Assembly (NCBI GenBank): GCA_030654395.1
Contig: JAURXM010000132.1
Span: 62,001 to 126,000 of the forward strand
DNA length: 64,000 bases
Source: Aquabacterium sp.
Lineage (GTDB): Bacteria > Pseudomonadota > Gammaproteobacteria > Burkholderiales > Burkholderiaceae_C
Direction of reading: 5' to 3'
Positions 1 to 11,208 of the stretch are shown here, one piece after another; position 1 is the first letter of the stretch; the number at the start of each line of letters is the position of its first letter. Under the pieces are notes generated by a model. That model did no database searches and was not told where the DNA came from. It was given only the letters and a program-made list of their open reading frames with translations. The position numbers and the translations under genes were made by a program.

Positions 1-1
1 C

Positions 2-205
2 AAGATGATTGGCAAGAATCTGATTGAGCTTAAAGACATTGATGGCAAAGCCTTTATCAAAGAGCGTGTGGACTTGGCCAAGGCTCAAGGCACCTTCTGG
101 CAAGACTACAAGTTCACCAACCCTGAGACCAAGAAGATCGAGCCCAAGAGCATGTACTGCGAAAAGCTCGATGAAACCGTGGTGTGTGGCGGCATCTACA
201 AGTAA
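2..205 (+). CDS. Cache-domain sensor protein, C-terminal end (partial)
   Basis: This frame is open from the left edge of the window, so only about 67 C-terminal residues are present. The residues IGKNLIELKDIDGKAF, the tract around FWQDYKFTNPETKKIEPKS and the ending VVCGGIYK are typical of the last strands of a periplasmic single-Cache (sCache_2) small-molecule-binding domain. The frame stops right after the domain, so the protein seems to be a free secreted Cache protein or one whose other domains lie upstream. A chemoreceptor gene follows 28 bp downstream on the same strand, so the two may be co-transcribed. The internal ATG at 5 is not the likely start because the frame is open before it. 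The family call is fairly safe; the ligand is unknown. Confidence 0.7.
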   Translation, partial: KMIGKNLIELKDIDGKAFIKERVDLAKAQGTFWQDYKFTNPETKKIEPKSMYCEKLDETVVCGGIYK

Positions 206-233
206 GCCCTAGCAGCCACACCGGAGCAATCAC

Positions 234-1760
234 ATGAAGCTACGTACACAGTTGATGATTGCACCGGCCACCGCTTGTGCGGTGTTGCTCTTGAGTTTGG
301 TGGGATTGCTGCTGGTCATTCACCACTACGAGAAAAAAACACGAACCACTTACGAGGCCACGGCCTACAACCAGAGCGAGGTAGGTGGTATCAAGCACAA
401 GTTGGCTCAAACCAACGTGGCGCTCTATCGCACGGTGGCCATCGTGGCCTCTTTGACTGAATCTGAGGTCAAGCTGTGTCGCGAGGCTTTGGTCAAAGCG
501 GGGGCAGAAGTACGGCAATCTTTGGCCGAAGTATTGAGTGCACAAGACAGCCAATCGGATGCGGCACACGGTTTTGAATCGGCGCTGAAGAAGTACCTCA
601 GCAGCGCTGATTCGGCCATTGACTTGTCTACGATGGACCCCAATACCGGTGTGGCCGCCCTGCAAACTGCAGATACAGCAAACCAAGCCATGAGCGACAG
701 CTTGGATCAGATCGATGCACTGGTGGCGCACAAATCAGAGCTTGAGTTGGCTGACATGGCCTCCGTCTTGATCCGACAGCAAGCGGGTATTGCTTTGCTC
801 AGTTTAGGCGCCTGTGTGGCTGCCTTTGCTTTTGCGTGGGTCATGCAAGCACGCATCGTGCGTGATATCAAGGAAGCCGCTAGTGCCTCAGATGATGTGG
901 CCAACGGACGGTTTGACCGCGTTGTTCAGGTGCTGCGTGATGATGAGGTCGGTCATCTTCAGGCGTCGTTGGCCAAGATGGTGACAGAGCTGTCAGCCTC
1001 TATCAGCGTGGTCAAAACGGCAGCGTCATCGATCAATCAAGCCTCTGGCGAGATCGCCGCAGGTAACCAAGACTTGAGCGAACGTACAGAGAACACAGCA
1101 TCGAGTCTGCAGGAGACATCATCATCCATGGCCCAATTGATGGGCACGGTACGCCACACGGTTGAATCGGCACATTCCGCTAATGTGCTGGCCACGACGG
1201 CATCGGATGCAGCCAAGCGTGGCGGTGGCGTGATGCAGCAGGTCGTCTCCAATATGGCTGAGATCGACGTGGCCTCGCGCAAAATCACCGAGATCATCAG
1301 CGTCATCGATGGCATCGCTTTTCAGACCAACATCTTGGCACTGAACGCGGCAGTAGAAGCCGCAAGGGCGGGCGAGCAAGGCCGTGGTTTTGCGGTCGTG
1401 GCCAGCGAGGTGCGTTCTCTGGCACAACGCAGCGCCAACGCCGCACGCGAAATCAAAACGCTGATCAGTTCATCATCTGATCGTGTTCAAGCTGGTACAC
1501 ATTTGGTTCACGAAGCCGGTGCATCCATGGATGACATCGTCAGTGGTGTGGCCCGTGTATCGCAGATCATCAGTGAGATCACGCAAGCTGCAGAGCAAGA
1601 GTCGCTTGGCATTGGCCAAATCAACTCTGCCGTATCTGAGTTGGATCAGATGACACAACAAAATGCGGCCTTGGTTGAAGAGTCCGCCGCCGCCGCTGAG
1701 AGCTTGAAGGCTCAAGCTCAAACGCTGACAGACGTGGTTGACAGGTTCAGGCTGGCTTAA
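234..1760 (+). CDS. Methyl-accepting chemotaxis protein
   Basis: A 508-residue transmembrane chemoreceptor. TM1 lies at about residues 8-31, followed by a periplasmic region of about 150 residues that looks like a four-helix bundle. TM2 is at about 185-208, then a HAMP segment and a long coiled-coil signalling domain. The hairpin tip is canonical: [20 protein letters not shown] followed by [18 protein letters not shown]. This is the part that contacts CheA and CheW. The C-terminus (VVDRFRLA) has no CheR-tethering pentapeptide of the NWETF type. It follows a Cache-domain protein by 28 bp, which could be a partner binding protein. No CheA, CheW or CheR gene for flagellar chemotaxis is adjacent, so it probably feeds an array encoded elsewhere. 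The last 14 bp overlap the convergent HIT gene. Confidence 0.93.
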   Translation: MKLRTQLMIAPATACAVLLLSLVGLLLVIHHYEKKTRTTYEATAYNQSEVGGIKHKLAQTNVALYRTVAIVASLTESEVKLCREALVKAGAEVRQSLAEVLSAQDSQSDAAHGFESALKKYLSSADSAIDLSTMDPNTGVAALQTADTANQAMSDSLDQIDALVAHKSELELADMASVLIRQQAGIALLSLGACVAAFAFAWVMQARIVRDIKEAASASDDVANGRFDRVVQVLRDDEVGHLQASLAKMVTELSASISVVKTAASSINQASGEIAAGNQDLSERTENTASSLQETSSSMAQLMGTVRHTVESAHSANVLATTASDAAKRGGGVMQQVVSNMAEIDVASRKITEIISVIDGIAFQTNILALNAAVEAARAGEQGRGFAVVASEVRSLAQRSANAAREIKTLISSSSDRVQAGTHLVHEAGASMDDIVSGVARVSQIISEITQAAEQESLGIGQINSAVSELDQMTQQNAALVEESAAAAESLKAQAQTLTDVVDRFRLA

Positions 1761-2193
1761 AAGCCTGTGCCACATGCTGGTCGAGTTCGGCCAGTGTGAT
1801 GCCCAGTCGCTGTTCGGCATTGGGCACGTCTCGCTGAGCTGGCGCCCACACAGGCGCGGGCCAACGCGCATCCCAGTCAAACCGCGCAATCACGTGCCAG
1901 TGCAGGTGCGGCACCATGTTGCCCAGCGAGGCCAAGTTGATTTTGGTGGGCCTCAGTTGCGCACGCAAAACCGTCTCTACTTTGGCCACAGCCTGCATGA
2001 GCAAGCTGCGGTCTTGTGGAACCAAATCGGTCCACTCGCTGACATGGTCGTTCCAGACCACACGGTAAAACGCAGGGTGATCGGCGTCGGTGGCGCGGAT
2101 GACCCGCAGCTTGTCTGTGCGCAAGATGAGGGTGCCCCCATCTTGTCTGCACAGCTCGCACCCCATTTCGCGGCTGCTGTCCAGTTGGCCCAT
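1747..2193 (-). CDS. HIT-family hydrolase/nucleotidyltransferase
   Basis: A 148-residue histidine-triad protein. The signature H-x-H-x-H-x-x is seen as [10 protein letters not shown] near residue 97, where the middle histidine is the nucleophile attacking a nucleotide alpha-phosphate. An N-terminal CELC pair may bind zinc, as in some HIT proteins. Family members hydrolyse dinucleoside polyphosphates or nucleoside phosphoramidates; the substrate here cannot be told. The ATG lies 2 bp beyond the stop of the large FAD/Fe-S gene on the same strand, so it is very likely the second gene of that operon and translationally coupled. The 3' end overlaps the convergent chemoreceptor gene by 14 bp. Confidence 0.9.
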   Translation of the reverse strand: MGQLDSSREMGCELCRQDGGTLILRTDKLRVIRATDADHPAFYRVVWNDHVSEWTDLVPQDRSLLMQAVAKVETVLRAQLRPTKINLASLGNMVPHLHWHVIARFDWDARWPAPVWAPAQRDVPNAEQRLGITLAELDQHVAQAFKPA

Positions 2194-2195
2194 GA

Positions 2196-5100
2196 TCAGA
2201 CCAGCACGCGCTCGATGCCGCCGTTATTGGCCTTGGCCACGTACTCCGGCATCCAGTTTTCACCCAAGATTTGCTTGGCCATCTCGACCACGATGTAGTC
2301 TGCTTCCAGCAAGCCGTTTTGCGTGTCTTCGCCATAACGGCTCAGGCCTTGCAAGCAAGCAGGGCAGGATGTCAGCACCTTGACGTTGTCCTTGGGGCCA
2401 ATCAAGCCCTTTGCACGCAGATCGGACTCACCCTTGCGGATCTCCTCTTCTTTGCGGAAGCGGATTTGGGTGGAGATGTCCGGGCGGTTGACGGCCAGCG
2501 TGCCAGCCTCGCCGCAGCACCGCTCCGACTTCATCACGCCATCACCCATGAGGGCTTTGACGGTCTTCATCGGGTCTTGCAGCTTCATGGGGCTGTGGCA
2601 AGGGTCGTGATACAGGAAGGCACCCTTGCTGTTGGACAGCGTGATGCCCTTTTCAAGCAGGTATTCGTGGATGTCGATGATGCGGCATCCAGGGAATATC
2701 TTGTCGAACTGATAGCCCTGTAACTGGTCATAGCAGGTGCCACAAGACACCACAACGGTCTTGATGTCCAAGTAGTTCAGCGTATTGGCCACGCGGTGGA
2801 ACAACACGCGGTTGTCCGTGATCATCTTCTCTGCCTTGTCGAACTGACCGGCACCACGTTGCGGATAGCCGCAGCACAGATAGCCCGGCGGCAAAACGGT
2901 TTGCACACCAGCGTGCCACAGCATGGCCTGCGTGGCCAAGCCGACTTGCGAGAACAAGCGCTCTGAGCCGCAACCGGGGAAGTAAAACACCGCCTCGGTA
3001 TCGGCTGTGGTGCCCTTGGGGTCGCGGATGATGGGGACGTAGTCTTTGTCTTCGATGTCCAGCAAAGCGCGTGCGGTCTTCTTAGGCAAGCCACCGGGCA
3101 TCTTCTTGTTGATGAAGTGGATGACCTGTTGCTTGATCGATGCCGTGCCAACCGATGCTGGTGGTGCATCACTTTGCTTGCGTGCCAGCACCTTCAGGAC
3201 GTCGTTGCCCAAGCGTTGCAGAGGCATGGCCACATCAACCAAAGCCGAGCGCACGATCTTGATCGTCTGCGGGCTATTGGTGTTGAGCATCATCATGCCT
3301 GCAGCACCAGCAGGGCGGAAGCTCTTCTTGCCCAACTTGTTGAGCAGGTTGCGCATCGCCATGGAGACTTCGCCGAAGTCAATGTTGACAGGGCAGGGCG
3401 ACAGGCATTTGTGGCAGACCGTGCAGTGGTCGGCCACATCCTCGAACTCGGCCCAGTGCTTGATCGACACGCCACGGCGTGTTTGCTCTTCGTACAAAAA
3501 GGCCTCGACCAACAGCGATGTGGCCAAGATTTTGTTGCGTGGGCTATAGAGCAAGTTGGCGCGCGGCACGTGGGTGGCGCACACCGGTTTGCACTTGCCG
3601 CAACGCAGGCAGTCTTTGACCGACGTGGCGATGTCACCGATGTCGGACTGCTGCATGATCAGCGATTCGTGCCCCATCAGGCCAAAGCTGGGCGTGTAAG
3701 CCTCGCTCAGGTCAGCTGCGTGCACGTCATCACCCAAGGCCTTGAGCGCCTCGCCGCGCAGCAGTTTGCCCTTGTTGAAGCGGCCTTGCGGGTCGACACG
3801 GGCTTTGTAGGCCGTGAAGGGCGCCATTTCTTCGTCGCTCAAAAATTCGAGCTTGGTGATGCCGATGCCGTGCTCACCAGAGATCACGCCATCCAGATGA
3901 CGCGCCAGCTTCATGATGCGTGCCACGGCTTCGTGCGCCGTTTGCAGCATCTCGTAGTTGTCGCTGTTGACAGGCAGGTTGGTGTGCACGTTGCCATCAC
4001 CCGCATGCATGTGCAGGGCAATCCAGACGCGACCACGCAGCACCTGCTTGTGGATGCGTTTGAGCTCATCGACGATGGGGCTCAGTGCCCCGCCATTGAA
4101 TATCTTGGCGAGCTCATCGCGGATTTCTTTCTTCCAGCCCGCGCGGATGCTCCACGTCTGCAGCAGGTTGAACACCGTGTCGCCTGCTTCGGGGGTATAC
4201 GTGCCGTTGCGGAGCTGCTCGTAGCCTAGGGCGGCCAATTGATCGCCCACGATGCTCAAGGGTGCATCAATGTGGTCGTGCAAAAACTGCCAGCGTGTGC
4301 GCACGGTGTTGATGTGCGCCAACGCGATGCTGACCTTCTCGGCCAGCGCTTCTGGGCTGGGCAGGTCTTCTGCGTCTTCGGCCTTGCCCATAGGCAGGTT
4401 GCCGCCTTTTAGGAACGCCTCCAGCGCATCGGTTAGCGCCAGTTTGTTGCGCAAGCTCAACTCGATGTTGATGCGCTCGATGCCCAGTGTGTACTCGCCC
4501 ATGCGGGGCAGCGGGATCACCACGTCTTCATTGACCTTGAAGGCATTGGTGTGTTTGGCGATCGCGGCGGTGCGCTTGCGGTCTGCCCAGAACTTCTTGC
4601 GGGCATCGGCGCTCACGGCCACGAAGCCTTCACCAGAGCGGCCATTGGCCAGCCGGATGACTTCGCTGGTGGCGCGTGCCACACGGTCTTCGTCGTCACC
4701 GACGATGTCGCCGACCAAAATCATCTTGGGCAAGGTGCCGCGTTTGCTCTTGGTGGCGTAACCCACCGCGCGCAGATAGCGGTCATCAAGGTGCTCCAAG
4801 CCCGCGAGAATGGCGCCGCCTGGCTGCTTCATCTCCTCGAACATGAAGTCCTTGATCTCAACGATCGAAGGCACGCCTTCCTTGGGGTTGCCAAAGAACT
4901 CCAGACACACCGTGCGCACATGCTTGGGCATGCGGTGGACGACCCAGCGGGCGCTGGTGATCAGGCCATCGCAGCCTTCTTTTTGGATGCCGGGCAGGCC
5001 AGCCAAAAACTTGTCAGTGACGTCCTTGCCTAGGCCTTCCTTGCGGAAGGTGCGGCCGGGGATGTCTAGGCGTTCAGTGCGGATCGGCGTCTTGCCATCG

Positions 5101-6182
5101 GCTTCGAAATAGCGCAGCTCGAAGCTGGCCATCGGGATGTCGTGAATCTTGCCGAGGTTATGGTTAAGTCGCACGACCTCCAACCACTTGGCGTCCGGCG
5201 TGACCATGCGCCATGAGGCCAAGTTGTCCAGCGCGGTACCCCACAGAACAGCTTTTTTGCCCCCGGCGTTCATGGCGATGTTGCCGCCCACGCAAGATGC
5301 TTCTGCCGATGTCGGGTCAACCGCGAACACGAAGCCGCCACGCTCGGCGGCATCGGCCACGCGTTGGGTGACCACGCCAGCGCCTGTCCAGATGGTGGCA
5401 ACGGGCGCGTCCACGCCGGGCAGCTGGACCATCTCGACCTCGGTCATGGCCTCCAGCTTCTCGGTGTTGATCACCGCGCTCTTCCAAGTCAGCGGCACGG
5501 CGCCACCTGTGTAGCCGGTACCACCACCACGCGGGATGATGGTCAGATCAAGCTCGATGCAGCCTTTGACCATCGCGGCCATTTCTTCTTCGGTGTCCGG
5601 CGTCAGGACGACGAAGGGGTACTCCACCCGCCAGTCTGTGGCGTCGGTGACGTGCGAGACACGGCTCAGGCCATCAAACTTGATGTTGTCCGCTTTGGTG
5701 ACCTTGCGCAGCACCTTGCTTGTGCGTTCGCGCAACAGGCCCATGTCAGCGAAGGCCTTGGCAAAGCGGTCGATCGCCTGGCGCGCAGCAGTCAGCAACT
5801 CACCCACGTTGGCGTCGCGCGAGGCGTCGTCTCCGGGTGTGCGACGCTTGTCCACTTCACCCAAACGATGGTGCAATGCGTCGATCAGTTGACCGCGGCG
5901 TTTGGGGTTGTCTAGTAAATCGTCTTGCAGATAAGGGTTGCGCTGAACGACCCAGATGTCGCCCAGCACCTCATAGAGCATGCGGGCAGAACGACCTGTT
6001 TGGCGCTCTGCTCGCAGCAGGCTGAGCACCTCCCAGGCGCGCTGGCCCAGCAAGCGCTGAACAATTTCGCGATCTGAAAAAGAAGTGTAGTTGTAGGGGA
6101 TTTCGCGCAAGCGGGGCTGGCCGTTGGCGTGTGCCTCGGCGGCTTGAGCGGTCATGTGGGTCAACTCGATGGGTGCGTTCAT
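2196..6182 (-). CDS. FAD-linked oxidase/Fe-S fusion protein (DUF3683 family)
   Basis: A 1328-residue, probably soluble or membrane-associated redox protein. The N-terminus has the DUF3683 hallmark [16 protein letters not shown] (about residues 23-38). An FAD_binding_4 domain follows, with [14 protein letters not shown] near 217. The C-terminal FAD-oxidase domain contains [10 protein letters not shown] and GEHGIG (near 764). Next come two ferredoxin-like Cys motifs ([11 protein letters not shown] near 857, [12 protein letters not shown] near 919) and two CCG domains ([11 protein letters not shown] near 1105, [10 protein letters not shown] near 1222). It thus fuses in one chain what glycolate or D-lactate dehydrogenases split into GlcD/GlcE/GlcF-type subunits. 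The likely role is oxidation of a 2-hydroxy acid with electrons passed to quinone; the substrate is inferred only. The ATG at 6182 was chosen over the longer frame (from 6251) because the family similarity starts shortly after it. Confidence 0.88.
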   Translation of the reverse strand: MNAPIELTHMTAQAAEAHANGQPRLREIPYNYTSFSDREIVQRLLGQRAWEVLSLLRAERQTGRSARMLYEVLGDIWVVQRNPYLQDDLLDNPKRRGQLIDALHHRLGEVDKRRTPGDDASRDANVGELLTAARQAIDRFAKAFADMGLLRERTSKVLRKVTKADNIKFDGLSRVSHVTDATDWRVEYPFVVLTPDTEEEMAAMVKGCIELDLTIIPRGGGTGYTGGAVPLTWKSAVINTEKLEAMTEVEMVQLPGVDAPVATIWTGAGVVTQRVADAAERGGFVFAVDPTSAEASCVGGNIAMNAGGKKAVLWGTALDNLASWRMVTPDAKWLEVVRLNHNLGKIHDIPMASFELRYFEADGKTPIRTERLDIPGRTFRKEGLGKDVTDKFLAGLPGIQKEGCDGLITSARWVVHRMPKHVRTVCLEFFGNPKEGVPSIVEIKDFMFEEMKQPGGAILAGLEHLDDRYLRAVGYATKSKRGTLPKMILVGDIVGDDEDRVARATSEVIRLANGRSGEGFVAVSADARKKFWADRKRTAAIAKHTNAFKVNEDVVIPLPRMGEYTLGIERINIELSLRNKLALTDALEAFLKGGNLPMGKAEDAEDLPSPEALAEKVSIALAHINTVRTRWQFLHDHIDAPLSIVGDQLAALGYEQLRNGTYTPEAGDTVFNLLQTWSIRAGWKKEIRDELAKIFNGGALSPIVDELKRIHKQVLRGRVWIALHMHAGDGNVHTNLPVNSDNYEMLQTAHEAVARIMKLARHLDGVISGEHGIGITKLEFLSDEEMAPFTAYKARVDPQGRFNKGKLLRGEALKALGDDVHAADLSEAYTPSFGLMGHESLIMQQSDIGDIATSVKDCLRCGKCKPVCATHVPRANLLYSPRNKILATSLLVEAFLYEEQTRRGVSIKHWAEFEDVADHCTVCHKCLSPCPVNIDFGEVSMAMRNLLNKLGKKSFRPAGAAGMMMLNTNSPQTIKIVRSALVDVAMPLQRLGNDVLKVLARKQSDAPPASVGTASIKQQVIHFINKKMPGGLPKKTARALLDIEDKDYVPIIRDPKGTTADTEAVFYFPGCGSERLFSQVGLATQAMLWHAGVQTVLPPGYLCCGYPQRGAGQFDKAEKMITDNRVLFHRVANTLNYLDIKTVVVSCGTCYDQLQGYQFDKIFPGCRIIDIHEYLLEKGITLSNSKGAFLYHDPCHSPMKLQDPMKTVKALMGDGVMKSERCCGEAGTLAVNRPDISTQIRFRKEEEIRKGESDLRAKGLIGPKDNVKVLTSCPACLQGLSRYGEDTQNGLLEADYIVVEMAKQILGENWMPEYVAKANNGGIERVLV

Positions 6183-6419
6183 GAGGGCGCCAGTCGCGAA
6201 GGGCCAAAGTTCAAAGAGCGCAACGCACCTAGGGCCAATACGGGCACCCAAGCACTGCGGGAGAGGGGTTGTTTTCGCGACTGAGGGGGGATGTTAACGC
6301 AGCAGGTCAAGCCCTCGGGCAGAAAAGGGCAACTGGGCCATGCTTATGGCTGCGTTTGCACCTCCGCGATGTGGCTATGCTGAGGTCTATATTGATTGAC
6401 TTGAACAGCCGAGCACGCC

Positions 6420-7232
6420 ATGACCCCATTCGGATCACCCGACGCCAACTGGCCCTACCCCTGCTGGATTGCCCACCGTGGTGCAGGCAAACTGGCTCCT
6501 GAAAACACCCTTGCCGCATTTCGCCTCGGTGCCGAGCATGGTTTCGCCATGTTTGAGTGCGATGTCAAGCTCAGCGCTGATGGCGAGCCATTCTTACTGC
6601 ATGACACCGAACTCGATCGCACCACCAACGGTCAGGGCGTAGCGGCCTTGCTTAAGTGGGATGCCCTCTCCCGGCTAGATGCGGGTAGCTGGCACGGCAG
6701 GGCTTATGCCGGTGAGCCCCTGTTGCGCTTGGACGCGCTGTCTCGGTCACTGCAGGCCTTGGGTCTGATGGTGAATCTGGAAATCAAGCCCTCCACAGGC
6801 GATGATGTGCGCACAGGCCGTATCGTGGCCCAGCATGTGGCGCGCTTGTGGGCTCAAGCCCATGTGAAGCCTTTGCTGAGCTCTTTCAGTGTCGAGGCCT
6901 TGCAGGCCGCCAGAGAGGCTCAGCCAGAGCTGCCACGAGCCTTGTTATTGGACAAGTGGGTGTCCGATGCCACCGATCTGGCGCACAGTCTGGGTTGCTT
7001 GGCTTTGGTGGTCAATCAGACGCAACTCGACGAGCAGCGCATTGCCCAAGCCCATGAGGCGGGCTTGAGGGTCCTGACCTATACCGTCAATGACCCCTCG
7101 CGCGCCAGCACGCTGTGGCTGTCAGGCTTGGATGGCCTGATCACAGACCGTGTCGACCTGTTTGAACCACAGGCGCGACTGGGGGCGAATCCAGCGCGTC
7201 TGATGTTCGAAGCAGAAGAGTTGATTGGCTGA
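6420..7232 (+). CDS. ugpQ: Glycerophosphodiester phosphodiesterase
   Basis: A 270-residue cytoplasmic GDPD-family enzyme that hydrolyses glycerophosphodiesters to glycerol-3-phosphate and an alcohol. The catalytic layout is clear: AHRGAGKLAPENTLAAF near residue 18 (catalytic His and the E of PENT), FECDVKLSADG (metal-binding E and D), then LLHDTELDRTTNG (second catalytic His). The TIM-barrel C-terminus carries the usual GLRVLTYTVND strand. There is no signal peptide, which fits the UgpQ type rather than periplasmic GlpQ. It is divergent from the FAD/Fe-S gene across 237 bp, and its TGA directly abuts the convergent mpl stop, with no intergenic base. Confidence 0.93.
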   Translation: MTPFGSPDANWPYPCWIAHRGAGKLAPENTLAAFRLGAEHGFAMFECDVKLSADGEPFLLHDTELDRTTNGQGVAALLKWDALSRLDAGSWHGRAYAGEPLLRLDALSRSLQALGLMVNLEIKPSTGDDVRTGRIVAQHVARLWAQAHVKPLLSSFSVEALQAAREAQPELPRALLLDKWVSDATDLAHSLGCLALVVNQTQLDEQRIAQAHEAGLRVLTYTVNDPSRASTLWLSGLDGLITDRVDLFEPQARLGANPARLMFEAEELIG

Positions 7233-8612
7233 TCAGGTGGCCAGCGCCTTGAGCAGTTTGTTGTGGATGCCACCAAAACTGCCATTGCTCATGCACAAAA
7301 TCTGATCGCCGGGCCGGGCTGCTTGTGTGATTTTGGCGATCAGGTTATCTAGGTTGTTGGAGACAACAGCCCGCTCGCCCATCGGCATCAAGGCCTCTGC
7401 GGCATCCCAGTCCAAGCCACCACTGTGGCAAAAAGCCAAGTTGGCTTCTTCAAGAGACCACGGCAGCAGCGCCTTCATGGTGCCGAGCTTCATTGTGTTG
7501 GATCGGGGTTCAAAAACGGCCAAGATGCGTGCATCTGGGCTGATCTTGCGGCGCAAGCCATCGACGGTCGTGCGGATCGCCGTCGGGTGATGGGCGAAAT
7601 CGTCATACACGGTCACGCCATTGGCGTGACCTTTGCATTCGAGCCGTCTTTTGACGTTGGCGAATTGCGCAAGGGCAGCGCAAGCTTGCTGGGGCGTCAC
7701 GCCCACATGCTCGGCTGCGGCGATGGCGGCCAAGGCATTCATCTGGTTGTGCTCACCCAGCAGTGCCCATTCCACACGGCCCACTAACAGGCCGGCTTTG
7801 AGTACATCAAAAGAGTGAGGCTCGCCTCTGGCGCGAAAACCAGGGGTGTCACCACGCACGCCAAAACGCGCCACATCACTCCAGCAGCCGCGTGCCAGCA
7901 CCCTGTTGAGCGCATCCTCGCGTGCATTGACGACCAAGCGGCCACTGGCAGGCACCGTGCGCACCAGGTGATGAAACTGCGTCTCTATCGCGGCCAAGTC
8001 TGCAAAAATGTCGGCGTGATCGAATTCGAGGTTGTTGAGCACCGCAGTGCGCGCACGGTAGTGAACAAATTTGCTGCGTTTGTCAAAAAAAGCGGTGTCG
8101 TATTCATCCGCCTCGATCACAAACGGGTGGCCGCTCTCAGGGCGCGATGCGGTGTGGGTATCACCTAAACGGGCGGATACGCCGAAGTTCTCAGGCACCC
8201 CACCTACCAAAAACCCAGGGCGCTTGCCTGCGGCCTCCAGTATCCACGTCAGCATGGCCGTGGTCGTGGTTTTGCCGTGCGTGCCCGCCACAGCCAACAC
8301 ATGGCGGCCTTGCAGCACGTTCTCGCTGAGCCACTGTGGCCCGCTTGTATAGGGCAGTCCTGCGTCCAGAATGGCTTCCATCAACGGGTTGCCGCGTGAG
8401 ACCACGTTGCCGATGACAAACAAATCAGGTTTGATGGCGAGCTGATCTGTGCTCCAACCTTCAATCAAGTCGATGCCCAGCGCCCTCAACTGGTCGCTCA
8501 TGGGCGGGTAGACGCCTGCGTCGCAACCTGTCACGCGGTGGCCTGATTCACGAGCCAAGGCCGCCAAGCCTCCCATGAATGTGCCGCAAATGCCGAGAAT
8601 GTGAATGTGCAT
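7233..8612 (-). CDS. mpl: UDP-N-acetylmuramate:L-Ala-gamma-D-Glu-meso-DAP ligase
   Basis: A 459-residue Mur-ligase-family enzyme of peptidoglycan recycling. It attaches the salvaged tripeptide L-Ala-gamma-D-Glu-meso-DAP to UDP-MurNAc. The N-terminal nucleotide fold begins HIHILGICGTFMGGLA, a form typical of Mpl rather than MurC. The ATP loop is AVAGTHGKTTTTAMLTWI near residue 110. A conserved FEPRSNTMKLG segment lies in the C-terminal domain. It is the last gene of the thiD-hemL-mpl strand, starting 6 bp after the hemL stop, and its stop abuts the ugpQ stop. It is full length with all ligase motifs intact. Confidence 0.94.
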   Translation of the reverse strand: MHIHILGICGTFMGGLAALARESGHRVTGCDAGVYPPMSDQLRALGIDLIEGWSTDQLAIKPDLFVIGNVVSRGNPLMEAILDAGLPYTSGPQWLSENVLQGRHVLAVAGTHGKTTTTAMLTWILEAAGKRPGFLVGGVPENFGVSARLGDTHTASRPESGHPFVIEADEYDTAFFDKRSKFVHYRARTAVLNNLEFDHADIFADLAAIETQFHHLVRTVPASGRLVVNAREDALNRVLARGCWSDVARFGVRGDTPGFRARGEPHSFDVLKAGLLVGRVEWALLGEHNQMNALAAIAAAEHVGVTPQQACAALAQFANVKRRLECKGHANGVTVYDDFAHHPTAIRTTVDGLRRKISPDARILAVFEPRSNTMKLGTMKALLPWSLEEANLAFCHSGGLDWDAAEALMPMGERAVVSNNLDNLIAKITQAARPGDQILCMSNGSFGGIHNKLLKALAT

Positions 8613-8618
8613 GAAACT

Positions 8619-9911
8619 TCAGAGTTGACGGAAGGCTTGCGCTGCAGCCGTCACGGTATGGGTGATGTCCAGTTCAGTGTGGGCCGCGCTGACAAAGCCG
8701 GCTTCATACATGGCTGGTGCCAAATACACGCCTTGGTCCAGCATCAGGTGGAAGAACCGGTTGAACTTGTCCGTGCCTTTGGCCATGACTTCTTGGTAGT
8801 GCTGGGGCAGTTTGTCTGCAAAGAAAAACCCGAACATGCCACCTTGACAGTCGGTCAGCAAAGGCACGCCTGCTTGCTGTGCTGCGCCTGTTAAGCCGGC
8901 CATCAAGCTGTGTGTTCGCGCTGACAAGGCTTCAAAGAAACCAGGGCGTTGGATCAGTTTGAGTGTGGTCAAGCCGCAGGCCGTGGCCACTGGGTTGCCA
9001 GACAAAGTGCCCGCTTGGTAGACCGGGCCGAGTGGCGCCAACTTGGACATGATGTCGCGGCGTGCCGCAAAAGCCGCCAAAGGCATGCCACCGCCAATGA
9101 CCTTGCCAAATACGCTGATATCAGGCTGGAATCCGGGCAGCGCGTGGGCATAAATGCTTTGCGCACTACCCAAAGCCACCCGAAAACCGCTCATGACCTC
9201 ATCGAAAACAAACAGCGCGCCGTACTGGTCACACAGCTCACGGATGCGCTTGATGAACGGCACACTGGCGCGAACGAAGTTCATGTTGCCCGCGATCGGC
9301 TCGATCATCACGCAGGCGATGTCCTGGCCCTGTGTGGCGAAGGCCTCTTCAATCTGGGCGATGTTGTTGTACTCCAGCACCAGTGTGTGTTGCACCACCT
9401 CAGGTGGCACGCCCGCGCTAGTGGGGTGGCCAAATGTGGCCAAGCCGGAGCCGGCCTTGACCAGCAGGGCATCGGCATGCCCGTGGTAGCAGCCTTCAAA
9501 TTTGATCAGCTTGCTGCGACCCGTGAAGCCGCGAGCCAAGCGGATCGCGCTCATGCCAGCCTCGGTGCCCGAGCTCACCAAGCGAACTTGCTCGGCGCTG
9601 GGCACCAGCTTCAAAATTTCTTCGGCCAGTTCGATCTCGCGCTCTGTCGGCGCCCCAAATGAGAAGCCATCGAGCGCAGCTCTTTGCACCGCCTCCAACA
9701 CCTCGGGATGGCCGTGACCCAAGATCATCGGCCCCCATGATCCGATGTAGTCGATGTAGCGCTGCCCTTCGGCATCCCACATATAGGCACCCTTGGCTCG
9801 GGTGATGAAGCGTGGCGTGCCACCCACGGCCCGGAAGGCACGCACCGGCGAGTTGACGCCGCCTGGAATCACACGCTGCGCGCGCTCAAACAAAGATGCA
9901 TTAGTGGACAT
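8619..9911 (-). CDS. hemL: Glutamate-1-semialdehyde 2,1-aminomutase
   Basis: A 430-residue PLP enzyme of the C5 pathway that converts glutamate-1-semialdehyde to 5-aminolevulinate for haem. The start [20 protein letters not shown] matches family N-termini; the longer frame (from 10067) was rejected because it runs into thiD. The PLP motifs are present: [26 protein letters not shown], and the Schiff-base lysine in [15 protein letters not shown]. The ATG at 9911 lies inside the last codons of thiD, giving an 11-bp overlap that suggests translational coupling. The thiD-hemL pair is a familiar Burkholderiales arrangement. Confidence 0.96.
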   Translation of the reverse strand: MSTNASLFERAQRVIPGGVNSPVRAFRAVGGTPRFITRAKGAYMWDAEGQRYIDYIGSWGPMILGHGHPEVLEAVQRAALDGFSFGAPTEREIELAEEILKLVPSAEQVRLVSSGTEAGMSAIRLARGFTGRSKLIKFEGCYHGHADALLVKAGSGLATFGHPTSAGVPPEVVQHTLVLEYNNIAQIEEAFATQGQDIACVMIEPIAGNMNFVRASVPFIKRIRELCDQYGALFVFDEVMSGFRVALGSAQSIYAHALPGFQPDISVFGKVIGGGMPLAAFAARRDIMSKLAPLGPVYQAGTLSGNPVATACGLTTLKLIQRPGFFEALSARTHSLMAGLTGAAQQAGVPLLTDCQGGMFGFFFADKLPQHYQEVMAKGTDKFNRFFHLMLDQGVYLAPAMYEAGFVSAAHTELDITHTVTAAAQAFRQL

Positions 9912-10857
9912 TGCGTGCGTGCGGAGGGTGGTTGGTCTTGTCAGACAGCTCGGTAGCGTCTTCCTCAAGGAGGGCTGCTGCATCCGCTTCTTCCTCTTCA
10001 CTAGGAGGGAGCGCCCAGAAAAAGCGATCAGGCACAACCCCGCCCATGCCAGGTCGGAAGCCGCCATCCAAGGCTTGATCCAAGAAGCTCAACGCCTCCG
10101 ATACCGCCACATCCAGCGCCGTTCCTGTTGACAAAATGGCGGCCAGTGCAGCGGTTAACGTGTCCCCAGCGCCCACAAAACTGGCCTCGAATCGTTCGAA
10201 CCGTTCACCAGCAACGGCACCTTGGTCGTTGGCGAGCACGTTGTCAATGAACTGGTCAGGCAGTTGAACGCCGGTCACCAAGATGAAGCCGCAACCATGC
10301 TCTGCGGCGGCCACAGCCAATTCTCGGGCAGAGGGTGCGCGCTCAGCTTCCCACTCTGGCAGCAGGAAATCGGTTAGCGTTTTGTGGTTACCGACCAACA
10401 CCATCGTGGCAGGCAGGATCAATTCCCTGAAGGCATCCAAGTAGCCGCTGAGTGCGTCATCGTCCATCCATGACAGGTTTGGCAGGTAGGACACGAGCGG
10501 TGTATCGGCGTAGTCGGACAGGATCTCCGCCACCGCGCTGACGCCTTCGGCACTGCCCAAAAAGCCCACCTTCCAAGCGGTGATGGTGATGTCTTCCAGC
10601 ACGGATCGAGCTTGGTCGACAACGGCCTCTGGGTCTATCTCATGCGACTCAAACACCTCGGCTGAGTCACGAATCAGCAAGCTGGTGACGACAGGCAGTG
10701 CGTGTGCACCCATGGCCGCGATGGTGGCGATGTCTGCACCGATACCCGATGCGCCACTAGGGTCATTGGCGTTGAAGCTCATGACGCAAGGCGGCGAGCC
10801 AGCGTCCTGGTCTTCAGTTGCTGTGGTGTCTTCTAGACCGGTTTGGGCGGGATTCAT
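9901..10857 (-). CDS. thiD: Hydroxymethylpyrimidine/phosphomethylpyrimidine kinase
   Basis: A ThiD-family ribokinase-fold kinase of thiamine biosynthesis, 318 residues from ATG 10857. It should phosphorylate HMP and HMP-P. The core starts [20 protein letters not shown], matching the N-terminal substrate-binding segment of Thi[15 protein letters not shown] near residue 250 is the ribokinase anion-hole/catalytic motif, with the Asp as base. The C-terminus is acidic, with an [18 protein letters not shown] stretch. The much longer upstream frame has no similarity and covers the divergent rubredoxin promoter, so it was trimmed. The first 25 or so residues are poorly conserved, so the true start could be internal. 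It is coupled to hemL by an 11-bp overlap. Confidence 0.9.
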   Translation of the reverse strand: MNPAQTGLEDTTATEDQDAGSPPCVMSFNANDPSGASGIGADIATIAAMGAHALPVVTSLLIRDSAEVFESHEIDPEAVVDQARSVLEDITITAWKVGFLGSAEGVSAVAEILSDYADTPLVSYLPNLSWMDDDALSGYLDAFRELILPATMVLVGNHKTLTDFLLPEWEAERAPSARELAVAAAEHGCGFILVTGVQLPDQFIDNVLANDQGAVAGERFERFEASFVGAGDTLTAALAAILSTGTALDVAVSEALSFLDQALDGGFRPGMGGVVPDRFFWALPPSEEEEADAAALLEEDATELSDKTNHPPHARNVH

Positions 10858-10968
10858 GCGTTTGCAGTATTGACTAGGGGGGTGAGCCATTGCCCACAAA
10901 CCCTCGGGTTTGCTGGAGCGGCGGGTGGCTACAATCCGTCCATTGTATTCAAGCTGGTTTGGACCGAC

Positions 10969-11142
10969 GTGAACGATTTTTGTACTTGGATGTGCCTGAT
11001 ATGCGGTTGGATTTATGACGAAGCCGCCGGATTGCCAGAAGAGGGTATCGCACCTGGGACGCGCTGGGTAGATGTCCCGATGAATTGGGTCTGCCCTGAG
11101 TGCGGTGCACGCAAGGACGACTTCGAGATGGTTCAGGTCTGA
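10969..11142 (+). CDS. rubA: Rubredoxin
   Basis: A small one-iron electron carrier. The Fe(Cys)4 site is formed by CLICG and CPECG, 30-odd residues apart, with the aromatic residues YDE and W between them as in other rubredoxins. The GTG at 10969 gives 57 residues starting VNDFCTWMCLICG; ATG 10990 would start at MCLICG and is less likely because family members have a few residues before the first Cys. A TACAAT hexamer at 10930-10935 could be its -10 element. It diverges from thiD and precedes pilG by 66 bp. The rubredoxin-pilG order recurs in related bacteria, though the partner of the rubredoxin is unknown. Confidence 0.9.
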   Translation: MNDFCTWMCLICGWIYDEAAGLPEEGIAPGTRWVDVPMNWVCPECGARKDDFEMVQV

Positions 11143-11208
11143 TTTTCTGATCGAATTGATTGCGCCCAGAGACCGTCTTGGCTCTTGGTAGTTTGGAGGA
11201 TCCCGTCT

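Noticed and set aside
3117..4229. 370-residue open frame antisense to the FAD/Fe-S protein
   Set aside because: Low-complexity composition, no motif, and it lies fully within the conserved DUF3683 protein.
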